The notes below the pieces were generated by a model. The model was not told where the DNA came from. It did not search any database and worked only from the letters and a program-made list of their open reading frames with translations. The position numbers and the translations under genes are program-made. Shown here piece by piece: positions 18,017 to 27,099 of a stretch of DNA of 33,063 bases. Every line of letters starts with the position of its first letter. Within the stretch, counting starts at the first letter, position 1. Source of the DNA: Deltaproteobacteria bacterium (GTDB lineage Bacteria; Desulfobacterota; Desulfobacteria; Desulfobacterales; UBA11574); assembly GCA_019308685.1 (NCBI GenBank), contig JAFDHQ010000005.1, positions 1 through 33,063 on the forward strand, in the 5' to 3' direction.

Positions 18017-18367
18017 TCATTCACTCTCATAAGGTTTGCCGCATTCCTTGCAACGCCCGTCCGGACCGATCACGCCGATGCAGCTCTCATCGATACAGAG
18101 TTTGCGCTGCTCCCACTCTAAATCCAAATCGGATTTCTCCTCCCCACTTTCCGCATCCTCTTCTAATTCGTCTTCTGGTTCAGTCTCTTTTAAATTCTCT
18201 ATGGACGGTTCTGCTTTTATTTCATCGGAAGGCCCTTCTTCAAAGGGCAATCCGCATTCCTTGCAGCGTCCGTCCGGACCGATCACGCCGATGCAGCTCT
18301 CATCTTTACATAACTTGCGCTGCTCCCACTCGATATCTGCTTGGGACTTAGTATCTTTGTCTTCCAT
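18017..18367 (-). CDS. Small acidic protein with two tandem zinc-ribbon-like modules
   Basis: Two copies of (I/L)EWEQRKLCxDESCIGVIGPDGRCKECGxP(Y/F)E joined by an acidic linker. Confidence 0.8.
   Translation of the reverse strand: MEDKDTKSQADIEWEQRKLCKDESCIGVIGPDGRCKECGLPFEEGPSDEIKAEPSIENLKETEPEDELEEDAESGEEKSDLDLEWEQRKLCIDESCIGVIGPDGRCKECGKPYESE
18039..18119. repeat. Direct repeat copy A within the zinc-ribbon gene
   Basis: 81 nt aligned to 18252-18332 with 8 mismatches counted by eye. Confidence 0.8.
18252..18332. repeat. Direct repeat copy B within the zinc-ribbon gene
   Basis: See copy A at 18039-18119. Confidence 0.8.
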
Positions 18368-18469
18368 TTTTCCAACACCCGCTGTTTTTAACCCGCCTGT
18401 CGGAGCGAAGCGTAGATCTCACGACCGGAACCCGGTTAAGCCCAAATGTGTTTATCCGGGTTTGTCTTT

Positions 18470-18853
18470 CTATTTCACTCTCTGACAACTTGCAGCAAAG
18501 GCGCCCTCTATCGCACTTTTTAATACGGTACCATTCACCGGTTTACAAAGATGACCGTCAAATCCGATATCCTGAAGCTGTTCCGGCTCAAACTCTTTTA
18601 GATATCCGGACAGGGCATAAATAACCGTTCCGAGGTTTATACTTCTAATTTGACGGCACAATTCGGCGCCGTCTATCTCCGGCATTTTTAAATCTGTTAT
18701 GACAAGCTGAAACTCCTCATTTTTTATTTTGTCCAAAGCTTCCTCGGCACTGCACGCAAGCTCAACTTTATATCCAAATTCAGAAATGGTTCTTTCCAGA
18801 AGGGCCCTTGTACTTTCTTCGTCATCTACAACCAAAATTTTCTTTTCAATCAT
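18470..18853 (-). CDS. Single-domain response regulator (CheY-like receiver)
   Basis: KILVVDDEESTRALLERTI...LVITDLKMPEIDGAELCRQIR...CKPVNG; REC domain only, 127 aa. Confidence 0.93.
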   Translation of the reverse strand: MIEKKILVVDDEESTRALLERTISEFGYKVELACSAEEALDKIKNEEFQLVITDLKMPEIDGAELCRQIRSINLGTVIYALSGYLKEFEPEQLQDIGFDGHLCKPVNGTVLKSAIEGAFAASCQRVK

Positions 18854-19056
18854 AACTTTTCAACCCTTTTTGTCGTTCGGAAAATAAAACTAAATTGAAC
18901 GATTGCCGAGGCTTGCCTTCAAACAGCGTATTTTCTAAAAAATTGTATTTATAAAAGGTAAGCGTATTATGTCAACCATAACGTTGCAAAAGTCGAGGAT
19001 ACCGCAGGTCCAAGGTAAAGGAGACATTCATTTAAATAATTCTTTTATCCCAATTT

Positions 19057-19209
19057 TGACAGTATCGTAAAAAGTCACAATCCGACGGCAAAGTAAAAAG
19101 TTCCAAATTCAAGGCGCGCAAATTCTGAGGAATGAGGCGTACTTATAGTACGCTGCAATGACGAAGGATGCAGCGCAACGCAGAAGTTGGACTTTTTACG
19201 AAGCCGTCA
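19057..19209. mobile_element. Non-coding MITE-like repeat with terminal inverted repeats
   Basis: Perfect 12-bp TIR TCGTAAAAAGTC (19065-19076)/GACTTTTTACGA (19190-19201) with weaker extension to TGAC...GTCA ends; internal 7-bp stem GCGTACT-TAT-AGTACGC (19137-19153). Confidence 0.65.
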
Positions 19210-19216
19210 GTTTTCA

Positions 19217-20152
19217 TCAAAGCTCTTCGGGTGTAAATGCCACCACATCATCAATATGGGCTGTATTTGCAAATAACATCACCAGACGGTCAACACCCAG
19301 AGCAATACCGGATCCTTCCGGCATAAATTGCAATGAATCCAGAAATTTTACTGACAAGGGATATGCCTGTAATCCCAATTTGCTGCGGTTCTCCTGTTCA
19401 TCCTCAAATCTTTTTCTCTGTTCAAGGGGATCGGTCAGTTCTGAAAAGGCATTGCACAGTTCCAAACCGCTGATATAAAGCTCGAACCTTTCGGCAATGG
19501 AAGGGTTTTTCGGTTTTAGTCTTGCCAAAGAGGCAAGAGCAGCAGGGTAATCATAGAGAAAAAGCGGTTTGTTGTGCCCCAGATTCGGTTCAATATCAAA
19601 GGCCATTAATGGGTCGAATCGATCCTGTAAAACCGCCTTTTCCATGGAAACGGATGAGAATCTCTCGAATGCCTCTGTCACGGACATTCGGGGCCAGGGA
19701 GCGTTAAGATCGATGCGGTTGCCCTGGTAAACCAGAAAATCTTTAAAACCGGTTCGATGAGCTACAAACCGTATTAATTCCTCACACTGCTCCATCATAT
19801 TAAAATAATTATGACCGGCGATATACCATTCCAGCATGGTCATTTCAGGCAGGTGCTTTGCCCCCCTCTCTTTTTGACGGAAGCATCGGCAAATCTGAAA
19901 AATACGCGGATATCCGGATGCAAAAAGCCGTTTCATACAAAGTTCCGGAGAAGTGTGTAAAAACCAGTCACCTGAAACTTCAGCCTCAATATGGGCTTCG
20001 GGAGCAGGAGCAGGGATCCTGCAGGGAGTCTCAATTTCAAGATAGTCATTATCAATGAAAAATGCACGCACCGCCTGGATGATTTTTGCCCTCAGCCAAA
20101 GATTTCTTTTTATTTGAGATTGTCTGTTGGTTTTCATGGAGTTTATCTGCAA
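19217..20152 (-). CDS. epmA: EF-P lysine lysyltransferase EpmA (PoxA/GenX; LysRS-like)
   Basis: Class II aaRS core without anticodon domain: YLEIETPCRIPAPAPEAHIEAEV, LHTSPELCMKRLFASGYPRIFQICRCFRQKERGAKHLPEMTMLEWY, GIALGVDRLVMLF. Confidence 0.93.
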   Translation of the reverse strand: MQINSMKTNRQSQIKRNLWLRAKIIQAVRAFFIDNDYLEIETPCRIPAPAPEAHIEAEVSGDWFLHTSPELCMKRLFASGYPRIFQICRCFRQKERGAKHLPEMTMLEWYIAGHNYFNMMEQCEELIRFVAHRTGFKDFLVYQGNRIDLNAPWPRMSVTEAFERFSSVSMEKAVLQDRFDPLMAFDIEPNLGHNKPLFLYDYPAALASLARLKPKNPSIAERFELYISGLELCNAFSELTDPLEQRKRFEDEQENRSKLGLQAYPLSVKFLDSLQFMPEGSGIALGVDRLVMLFANTAHIDDVVAFTPEEL

Positions 20153-20372
20153 TTATAATGTGTTAGGCGTAGATAGGACCATTCAAATTAGATTTTATAT
20201 TGACTTTGAAGATAAACAATTATATTTTTTTATAATTTAGTTCTTTTAAACAATCCGGTTTCAAACGCGCGGTAATATTTTTAAACAGCTAACGTGTTGC
20301 ACTTTTTGTAATAAGTGATTGATTCAAAAATTTTTTACACCTTTTACCTTCCAAAAAAATGGAGGCAAGATT

Positions 20373-21137
20373 ATGCGTTGTATAACAAATAATCAAACCA
20401 AATTCAAAGTCGTTGCTATCTTCGCGCTCCTGGCGTTTGCATCAACGCTTTTTGCTTCAGGATTATCCGTGGGCAGAATAATCCCTAAGGGCAAGGTTAC
20501 CTTATTTCAGGGGAACCAGAAAGTTGGAGAGTTCAGTTCCGAAGCACCGTTTCCCGAAGGTGCTCTCTTATCCGTCCAAGGCGAGTGCGGCGTCAAGATG
20601 AGCGACCTTTATCTGGTGGCAATAGACAAAAGCCTGTTTTCCCTTAAAACATATTATGAGTCCCGTAAGTTGTTCGTCAAAAATGGAACGGTTTATTTTG
20701 CCCTTTCCGCCACACCGCATATTCTGGTATTCCAAACTCCGGATGGCGTGGTAACCACCCATCAAATTTTGCTAAATGTATCTACGAAATCCGGTTTGCT
20801 AAAAGGCTATGTATCGGTTTCGGAGGGCATTACCCGGGTTGGAGTGCTTGAGGGTGGATCAATCTTATTATCGGTGGGCGACGGGGAAACCAAGAGGATC
20901 GACGCCGGGCAGGAACTTAGATTGGCTCAGGCAGGTCTGTTTGAAGAGAAAGAAGGGGAAAAAGAGGAACCAAAAGCTGAAAAAGAGAAAATAGCGGATA
21001 AAGATAAAGGTTGGTCAACCACCACAAAAGTTCTTATCGGGCTCGGAGTCGTGGGTGGCGGTGTTGCTGCTTTTGCCGGCGGTGGCGGAGGCGGCGGTGG
21101 GGGCGGTGCTCCTGTGATAAGTCAGTCTGCACCTTGA
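20373..21137 (+). CDS. Exported FecR-like protein with C-terminal TM and poly-Gly tract
   Basis: Signal peptide; FecR-like beta-repeat pattern (GLLKGYVSVSEGITRVGVLEGGSILLSVGDGETKRIDAGQELRL); C-terminal KVLIGLGVVGGGVAAFAGGGGGGGGGG. ATG20373 has a GGAGG RBS. Confidence 0.65.
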   Translation: MRCITNNQTKFKVVAIFALLAFASTLFASGLSVGRIIPKGKVTLFQGNQKVGEFSSEAPFPEGALLSVQGECGVKMSDLYLVAIDKSLFSLKTYYESRKLFVKNGTVYFALSATPHILVFQTPDGVVTTHQILLNVSTKSGLLKGYVSVSEGITRVGVLEGGSILLSVGDGETKRIDAGQELRLAQAGLFEEKEGEKEEPKAEKEKIADKDKGWSTTTKVLIGLGVVGGGVAAFAGGGGGGGGGGAPVISQSAP

Positions 21138-21244
21138 TAGTCGGAAAAAAAGGCTTTCCGAGGTAAAAATATATTGCGGTGGCTCACCTGGTTCGTGAAC
21201 CGCCGCTTTGATTTTATGTATCCGTTCACGGAGTAGTTGAGTTA

Positions 21245-21415
21245 GTGGAAATTCCAAATAACAAATAAATAACAATTACCGAAATTCAAAATCCCAAACA
21301 AAAAAACAATCGCTTTGAACCGGTTTGGAATTTGGAGTTTGAGATTTATTTGGAATTTGATGCTTGGAATTTGTGATTTAATTGATCTTTGGCGCTTGGA
21401 ATTTATGATTTCAAA
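21245..21415. repeat. AT-rich repeat region with TTGGAATTT motifs
   Basis: TTGGAATTT at 21325, 21350, 21364 and 21396; inverted AAATTCCAA at 21249. Confidence 0.6.
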
Positions 21416-21463
21416 AAATCCGTAAACGGTTACATTTTATCAACGGTCTTTAGGAATAATTCA

Positions 21464-22489
21464 TTGCAAACAAAAATAACGAACATTTGTTTTTTTTTGA
21501 TTACAGCAATCACAGTGTCACTCTTGGCGCCTTTTTTATCGGGCTGCAGCAAAAAGGACCTAAACCGTGACATGGTTAAGCGATATTCCGCCGCCGATAA
21601 AAATGATGACATCACCCGCCTCAACCAACAACTGTTTTCCGCCGCCCAGATGAACGTGGATCCCAGTGACTATCTATTAGGCGCCGGCGACCTGCTTCAA
21701 ATTAGCGTGTTTGAAGCCGAGAATCTGAATACTACGGTTCGCGTCAGCTCACGGGGGCATGTCACGCTGCCGCTTCTGGGCCAAATCCGGGTTAAAGGGT
21801 TGACCGCACGCGAAACCGAGATAAAAATCGAAAATCTTTTTCGGTCAAAATATATTAAAGATCCCCATGTCAGTGTCTTTGTCCAAGAGCATTTCAGCCA
21901 GCGAGTGACATTGGTGGGGCAGTTCAAAAATCCCGGAACCTATGACTACGTTTCCAAACAACGTCTGCTTGACGTTATGGCGCTGGCCGGCGGTCTTTCC
22001 GATAAGGCCGGAAGAACCGTCCAGGTCCGTCGTCACGGCAATATTCCCGGCAAACCCAACGTGTTCGTGGTTGACATGGACCGGCTCATCAAGGAAGGCC
22101 GGACCGAACTGAATATTGAAATTAACGGCGGGGATGTTATATTTGTTCCCGAGGCCGGCAATTTCTTTGTTGACGGTGCGGTTCGCCGCCCCGGGTCTTA
22201 CCCGATTCGAAATAAAATGGTTCTTGGGGAAGCTTTGGTGGCCGCCGGTGGAATTGCCCCTTACGCCATCAAAGACTCCCTGGTATTGATCCGGTATTTT
22301 AAGGACACAGGCCGGAAAGCCATTGAACTCGAGTATAATCCGGAAAATCAAGAAATGGAAATACAAGACCGGGATATCATCGTGGTTAAATCCAGCACCT
22401 GGGGCAAACTGGTTCACGGAACAGGAATAAATATCGGAATACCCGGATTAGGGGTGGGGTACCATGATCCGGAAAGGGGATACTGGTAG
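21464..22489 (+). CDS. Wza-like polysaccharide export outer-membrane lipoprotein
   Basis: Lipobox LAPFLSGC; YLLGAGDLLQISVFEAENLNTTVRVSSRGHVTLPLLGQIRVKGLTARETE (Poly_export) plus SLBB-like repeats. No ATG start; TTG21464 is a plausible start (ORF opens at TTG21389). Confidence 0.88.
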   Translation: MQTKITNICFFLITAITVSLLAPFLSGCSKKDLNRDMVKRYSAADKNDDITRLNQQLFSAAQMNVDPSDYLLGAGDLLQISVFEAENLNTTVRVSSRGHVTLPLLGQIRVKGLTARETEIKIENLFRSKYIKDPHVSVFVQEHFSQRVTLVGQFKNPGTYDYVSKQRLLDVMALAGGLSDKAGRTVQVRRHGNIPGKPNVFVVDMDRLIKEGRTELNIEINGGDVIFVPEAGNFFVDGAVRRPGSYPIRNKMVLGEALVAAGGIAPYAIKDSLVLIRYFKDTGRKAIELEYNPENQEMEIQDRDIIVVKSSTWGKLVHGTGINIGIPGLGVGYHDPERGYW

Positions 22490-22500
22490 TATTTCAAGGA

Positions 22501-24711
22501 TTAATAATCCAACCGCCTGACCTTAAAAGAATCTCCGTTCGCTAAAAGCTCCATGTCTATTGGGCCGTTTCTCTCCCGCCATGTTGCGCTTCCATCCAAT
22601 CTGGCCTTGACATAAAAAATTCCCTCGATCCTGATGACACCGGTCCCTTCCTGAATGGCATATCTTTTGAGGTCAATCCGGTAATCCATGGCATCGATTC
22701 TTGCAAAAGTGCGTCGATATTGGCCCAACCGGGAAGTGAACGATTTGCCCTTTTCCATGGCATCCGGTGTAAAAAAGGCGGCAAATTTATTAAGCTGTTC
22801 TTTTGCATATGTTTGGCAATACTCCTTTAAAAAAGCGTTCAGACGGGACTGCAAATCGGTACGGACAAATCTATCCCCGGCCACGCCTTCAGGTTTTATT
22901 CCCTTCCGGAGTGCCACAACCTTTTTTTCTTCAGTTTTTTTTACCGGCACCACCACCTTTTTTTCCTCGAACTTTTTTCTCGGTACCACCACCTTTTTCT
23001 CTTCGGGCTTATTTGCCGGAACCGTCGCCTCTTTTATCTCGATCTTCTTTACCGGTACCACCGCCTTTTTTTCTTCAGGCTTCTTTGCCGGTATCACCAC
23101 CTTTTTCTCTTGAGACTTCTTCGCCGGTACCGCAACTCTGGCGGTTGCACTCTCACGGATTGCCGCAGTCTTAATGGGCTGTTTATCCTTTTCTGAAACA
23201 GCCGCCACCCTTGGTGTTGGACCGCTGTCTGAAAATCCGGTCATTGTCCGGGATGCCGGTTTCTCGGATGGAGCAGGTTCAACCCGGTCTTTGTCCAGTG
23301 TTTCTTTCTGAACAGTAACCGGCTTTGCTTTTGGCGGTATGCTTTTAGTTTCCTCAGGCGTAATCTCAGGAATTTTGGATTCCTTGGGAACCATCTTGGT
23401 GAAGGCATCATACACTTCCGGCTCCCTATCACCGCCTGGAATTTCTTGTGTGTCAGCTTGACCGGCAATCGCTTCAGACGGCACAGAAGCAGGAGTCTTT
23501 TCTTTGCTTATGTCAACTTCCCTGAACAATTTGGGTTCAGGGTCCTTTATTATATAATAACGAGAATCCCCCACTTTCCCGATTTCCACCTTGGAAGGAA
23601 CAGGGTACGTTTTTTCCTTCGGCACGTTTGGATTGGTTGTTTGCAAGTTATTTTTCTCTTCCCATTTTTCGGGATAAGAGGTGTTGTCTTGGTTTAAGAT
23701 TAGGTTTACAAGGGAGCCTGTCTTTATATCATTATAAAAAACATATCCGGTAACACTCCCGATCACTGCAAGAAGGCCAATACCTATGAATACAGACTTA
23801 AGTCGTATATCTTTTTTCTTAGGTCTTTCTTGCCTCTGTATAACGGGGATTTCTGGTTTTGATGCACGCTCATCATTAAAGCGGTCCGTATCCCGCATTC
23901 TATTCAAATCCGATATCTTTAGCTCTTCTTTACACTCTCTGATAATATCCGCGTTTATAATGATAATCTCCCTGACAAAACCACTCAACAGGGCATGATC
24001 ACATATAATATTTATCATGCGGGGATAGCCCTTGGAAAAAGAAAATATTTCTTGAATAGCGCCGGGGCTGAAAATAGGCGCTCTGGCACCGGCGGTTTTA
24101 AGCCGATGCTGGGTATAAGTCTTTGTCTCACTTAAAGTCAAAGGCTCAATGTGATATCTGATGGTAATTCGTTGTCTTAACGCTCTGTTTTTATATTCTT
24201 TTAAAATATCGATAAATTCATTCTGTCCTACAAAAAAAATATTCAGAAGTCTGACATGCTCATCTTCAAGATTGGATAAAAGCCGGATCTCTTCAAGCAG
24301 TTCACTGGAAATCCGCTGGGCTTCGTCAATGATCAGCAATGCTTTTTTATTCCTGGCACGGGCTTCTTTTAAAAATTGCTTGAAATAAATAAGAAACTCG
24401 CCTTTGCCGTCAAAGGTTCTCCCCATGTTAAATGCAACCGAAACAATATTAAAAAAATCCAATACCTGCAAACTTGGATCGTAAATGGTTGCAACCATTG
24501 TATCATCCCCGAGGCTTTGAATAAGCGCGTTGATGAGCGTAGTCTTGCCCGTTCCCACGTCACCGGTAAGGGCGAGAATTCCCTTGTTCTCAACAATGGC
24601 ATATTTCAACGTTGCAAGAGCCTCTTTGTGCTTTTCGCCGAGCCAGAGAAAATTTGGATCGGTACTCATCTGAAACGGCTTGGACTCCAAACTGTAATGG
24701 TTAAGATACAT
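22501..24711 (-). CDS. ExeA/XrtA-associated-type AAA ATPase with TM, 36-bp-repeat linker and C-terminal NTF2-like domain
   Basis: MYLNHYSLESKPFQMSTDPNFLWLGEKHKEAL...LTGDVGTGKTTLINAL (Walker A), ALLIIDEAQRIS (Walker B); TM about SVFIGIGLLAVIGSVTGYVFY; C-terminal FLKEYCQTYAKEQLNKFAAFFTPDA. Confidence 0.88.
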   Translation of the reverse strand: MYLNHYSLESKPFQMSTDPNFLWLGEKHKEALATLKYAIVENKGILALTGDVGTGKTTLINALIQSLGDDTMVATIYDPSLQVLDFFNIVSVAFNMGRTFDGKGEFLIYFKQFLKEARARNKKALLIIDEAQRISSELLEEIRLLSNLEDEHVRLLNIFFVGQNEFIDILKEYKNRALRQRITIRYHIEPLTLSETKTYTQHRLKTAGARAPIFSPGAIQEIFSFSKGYPRMINIICDHALLSGFVREIIIINADIIRECKEELKISDLNRMRDTDRFNDERASKPEIPVIQRQERPKKKDIRLKSVFIGIGLLAVIGSVTGYVFYNDIKTGSLVNLILNQDNTSYPEKWEEKNNLQTTNPNVPKEKTYPVPSKVEIGKVGDSRYYIIKDPEPKLFREVDISKEKTPASVPSEAIAGQADTQEIPGGDREPEVYDAFTKMVPKESKIPEITPEETKSIPPKAKPVTVQKETLDKDRVEPAPSEKPASRTMTGFSDSGPTPRVAAVSEKDKQPIKTAAIRESATARVAVPAKKSQEKKVVIPAKKPEEKKAVVPVKKIEIKEATVPANKPEEKKVVVPRKKFEEKKVVVPVKKTEEKKVVALRKGIKPEGVAGDRFVRTDLQSRLNAFLKEYCQTYAKEQLNKFAAFFTPDAMEKGKSFTSRLGQYRRTFARIDAMDYRIDLKRYAIQEGTGVIRIEGIFYVKARLDGSATWRERNGPIDMELLANGDSFKVRRLDY
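22915..23130. repeat. Six tandem 36-bp units in the ATPase linker
   Basis: Encodes VPAKKSQEKKVV/IPAKKPEEKKAV/VPVKKIEIKEAT/VPANKPEEKKVV/VPRKKFEEKKVV/VPVKKTEEKKVV. Confidence 0.85.
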
Positions 24712-24726
24712 AATATTGCTTTTTAT

Positions 24727-27042
24727 TTATTCTGGCAGTTCCCTGCTTTTCTTTTTATTAATCTTGGTTTTGCCATAGCTGTAATAACTATAGTATTTAT
24801 AGTAGGACTGATATCCAAATCGCTTGCTGAGATTAACCTTGTTGATAATACATCCTAAAATCTTTCCCTGGGAGTTGAGTACGCTCTTTTTAAAATGAAG
24901 TAAGGCGTCTCGGGTGGTTTCACCCATGCTGCTTACCAGCACGACGCCGCCCATATGCCGCGAAATAACCAGGGAATCGGCAAAACCCAGATAGGGAGGT
25001 CCGTCTACAATCACGCGATCAAAACGCATAGTCAGGGTTTGTATCAGCATGGCAAAACGCTCCGAGGCCAGCAACTCAACCGGGTTTGGCGGAATCGGTC
25101 CCGCCGGTATAAAACATACATTGGATATACCGTTTTGGCAGACTAAGCCTTTGCTGCTGACCCCTGCCAGGAATTTCGAAAGACCGGGGCTAAAGGCATT
25201 ATCAGAACACTGGAAAAACTTGTGAAGTTTGGGTTTGCGCATGTCCGCATCTACCAGAATCACCCGTTCCCCGGCTCCGGCAAAAGCCAGGGCAAGGTTG
25301 GCCGCCATAGTTGTTTTGCCTTCCGATGGCCTGGTGCTTGTCAACACAAAACTTCCGGCCTGGGAAGCGGTTCCAGACAGCTGAATCGACATTTTGGTGC
25401 TCCGCATAGCTTCGGACAGGGGTGCCCGGGGATCTTTTACAAAAGTGTGTTCAACCGGAAACTCGTCGGTTTTGGACAGGGGCGCCACCCCCAGAATAGG
25501 AATATGAAACCGGTCGGAAATCTCGTCGGGATCGGTGATGGTGTCGGTAAAATATTCCAAGAAAAAGGCGAGCCCTAAGCCGCCCATCACACCGACCACA
25601 AGGGCCAGAAGCAGGTTTAACTTAACTCTGGGTTTAAACGGTTTTATCGGCAGCATGGCCTTGTCGACAATATGTATATTGCTCGACGACACCCCTACCA
25701 TGGACTCAATCTCTTTGGTACGCTCCAGCAGGCTCTGGTAGATCCCTTTATTGGTCTCCACCTCCCGGGCCATAATCTTGTATTGGGTGGCCCGCTCATT
25801 CAGGTCAATGGCCATTTTTTTCTGATGCTCTAATCGCTCTTGCATGGTTTCCACTTTTTGCAGACCGGCCTTGTATTGATTTGCAATTGCCAAAAATACT
25901 TTTTGTTCCTCGATATTGATTCGGTCGGCAATACTGTCCATCTTGGTTTTTAGAGCCTTGACCGCCGGATAACCATCGTGGAAGGTAACGGTTAAGTCCT
26001 CATATTCGGATCGCAGTCGGGCATATTCGGCTTTTAAGCCTGAAATTACCTGGTTTTCCATCACCTGTGGCAAACTGGAGGGTCCGTCCAACATCGCCTG
26101 TTTGTAAACAGATTCCTTACCGATTAAGTCGGTTTCAGCCATGGCCAGGGCTGAATTCAGTTCCTCGAGCTGGCGATATACGCTGTTGAGTTTGGCATCC
26201 AAAGAAACAATACCCGCCTGTTTGCCAAACCGGTTTAAATCCTCTTCCGCTTTTTCCAGACTGATCTTGGCCCGGTCGATCTGCTTCATTAGAAACTCGC
26301 GGGCCAGTTGAGAGGCTTCGAGTTTTTTCTCCATATTCCAGTGGACAAATTCTTCTACAAAAGCATTTGCTATGCTTTGTGATAATTGTCGGTCCGGAGA
26401 CATGAAAGAAATGCCGATAAGCATGGAGTTTCTTTTGGGGGAAACTTCAAGATTATTTTCAACAAATTTAATCAAAGCTTCCTGTTTCAGAGCTTCTTCG
26501 GAAATGAAAGACGAATTCTTTTCCTTGTCCGCACGACTCGATATTAAAGCGCTTAAATTGTTTTTAACGAATGCCCTTATCCTTGAGATAATACCAAGTT
26601 TTCCGTTTTCATACAGCGTATCCATAATAACCGGGTGTTTGACCAGTTCCAGCCTTTCAATAACCCGGCAGGTAAGGGCCTTGTTTTGAAGCAAGTCCAC
26701 CTGGGTCTGATAAAACTCCTGGGCACGCATTTCTGTGGCAACAACCTCTTCGAACTTCGTAACCTTCTGGTTCTGCGGCATTACCTCAATGAAGGTGGAT
26801 GCCTTATACATTTTCGGAGAGGCCAGGGTTAAAATAAGGGTGGTGATAAAGGTCAGCGCCAGGAAACTGATAATGATCCATTTGCGACGGAAAATAACAT
26901 CCAGGTAGTCGCGCAGGTGGACCGCTTCGGTATCCCACTCGGGAATAGCATGCCGGAATTCCGTGGCGGGAAGATTCTCGTTGCCTGCTCTGCCGGTATT
27001 ACTTCCTGAAATTTTACTTAATTTGATGATTTCATCAGACAT
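24727..27042 (-). CDS. Wzc-like polysaccharide co-polymerase / BY tyrosine kinase
   Basis: N-terminal Wzz-like domain, coiled coils, STRPSEGKTTMAANLALAFAGAGERVILVDADMRKP Walker A/A', C-terminal Tyr cluster YQSYYKYYSYYSYGK. Confidence 0.93.
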   Translation of the reverse strand: MSDEIIKLSKISGSNTGRAGNENLPATEFRHAIPEWDTEAVHLRDYLDVIFRRKWIIISFLALTFITTLILTLASPKMYKASTFIEVMPQNQKVTKFEEVVATEMRAQEFYQTQVDLLQNKALTCRVIERLELVKHPVIMDTLYENGKLGIISRIRAFVKNNLSALISSRADKEKNSSFISEEALKQEALIKFVENNLEVSPKRNSMLIGISFMSPDRQLSQSIANAFVEEFVHWNMEKKLEASQLAREFLMKQIDRAKISLEKAEEDLNRFGKQAGIVSLDAKLNSVYRQLEELNSALAMAETDLIGKESVYKQAMLDGPSSLPQVMENQVISGLKAEYARLRSEYEDLTVTFHDGYPAVKALKTKMDSIADRINIEEQKVFLAIANQYKAGLQKVETMQERLEHQKKMAIDLNERATQYKIMAREVETNKGIYQSLLERTKEIESMVGVSSSNIHIVDKAMLPIKPFKPRVKLNLLLALVVGVMGGLGLAFFLEYFTDTITDPDEISDRFHIPILGVAPLSKTDEFPVEHTFVKDPRAPLSEAMRSTKMSIQLSGTASQAGSFVLTSTRPSEGKTTMAANLALAFAGAGERVILVDADMRKPKLHKFFQCSDNAFSPGLSKFLAGVSSKGLVCQNGISNVCFIPAGPIPPNPVELLASERFAMLIQTLTMRFDRVIVDGPPYLGFADSLVISRHMGGVVLVSSMGETTRDALLHFKKSVLNSQGKILGCIINKVNLSKRFGYQSYYKYYSYYSYGKTKINKKKSRELPE

Positions 27043-27099
27043 GTTACACCTAAGTTATAATTACTAAAATCAAAAGGGCTTGTCTATGGTTATTCAGGG

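Noticed and set aside
18036-18485. Plus-strand 149-aa ORF
   Set aside because: Serine/proline-rich shadow of the minus-strand zinc-ribbon gene and response-regulator end; no own family signature.
22688-23174. Plus-strand ORFs rich in TTFFS/PVPPPFF repeats
   Set aside because: Antisense translation of the 36-bp repeat array in the ATPase gene.
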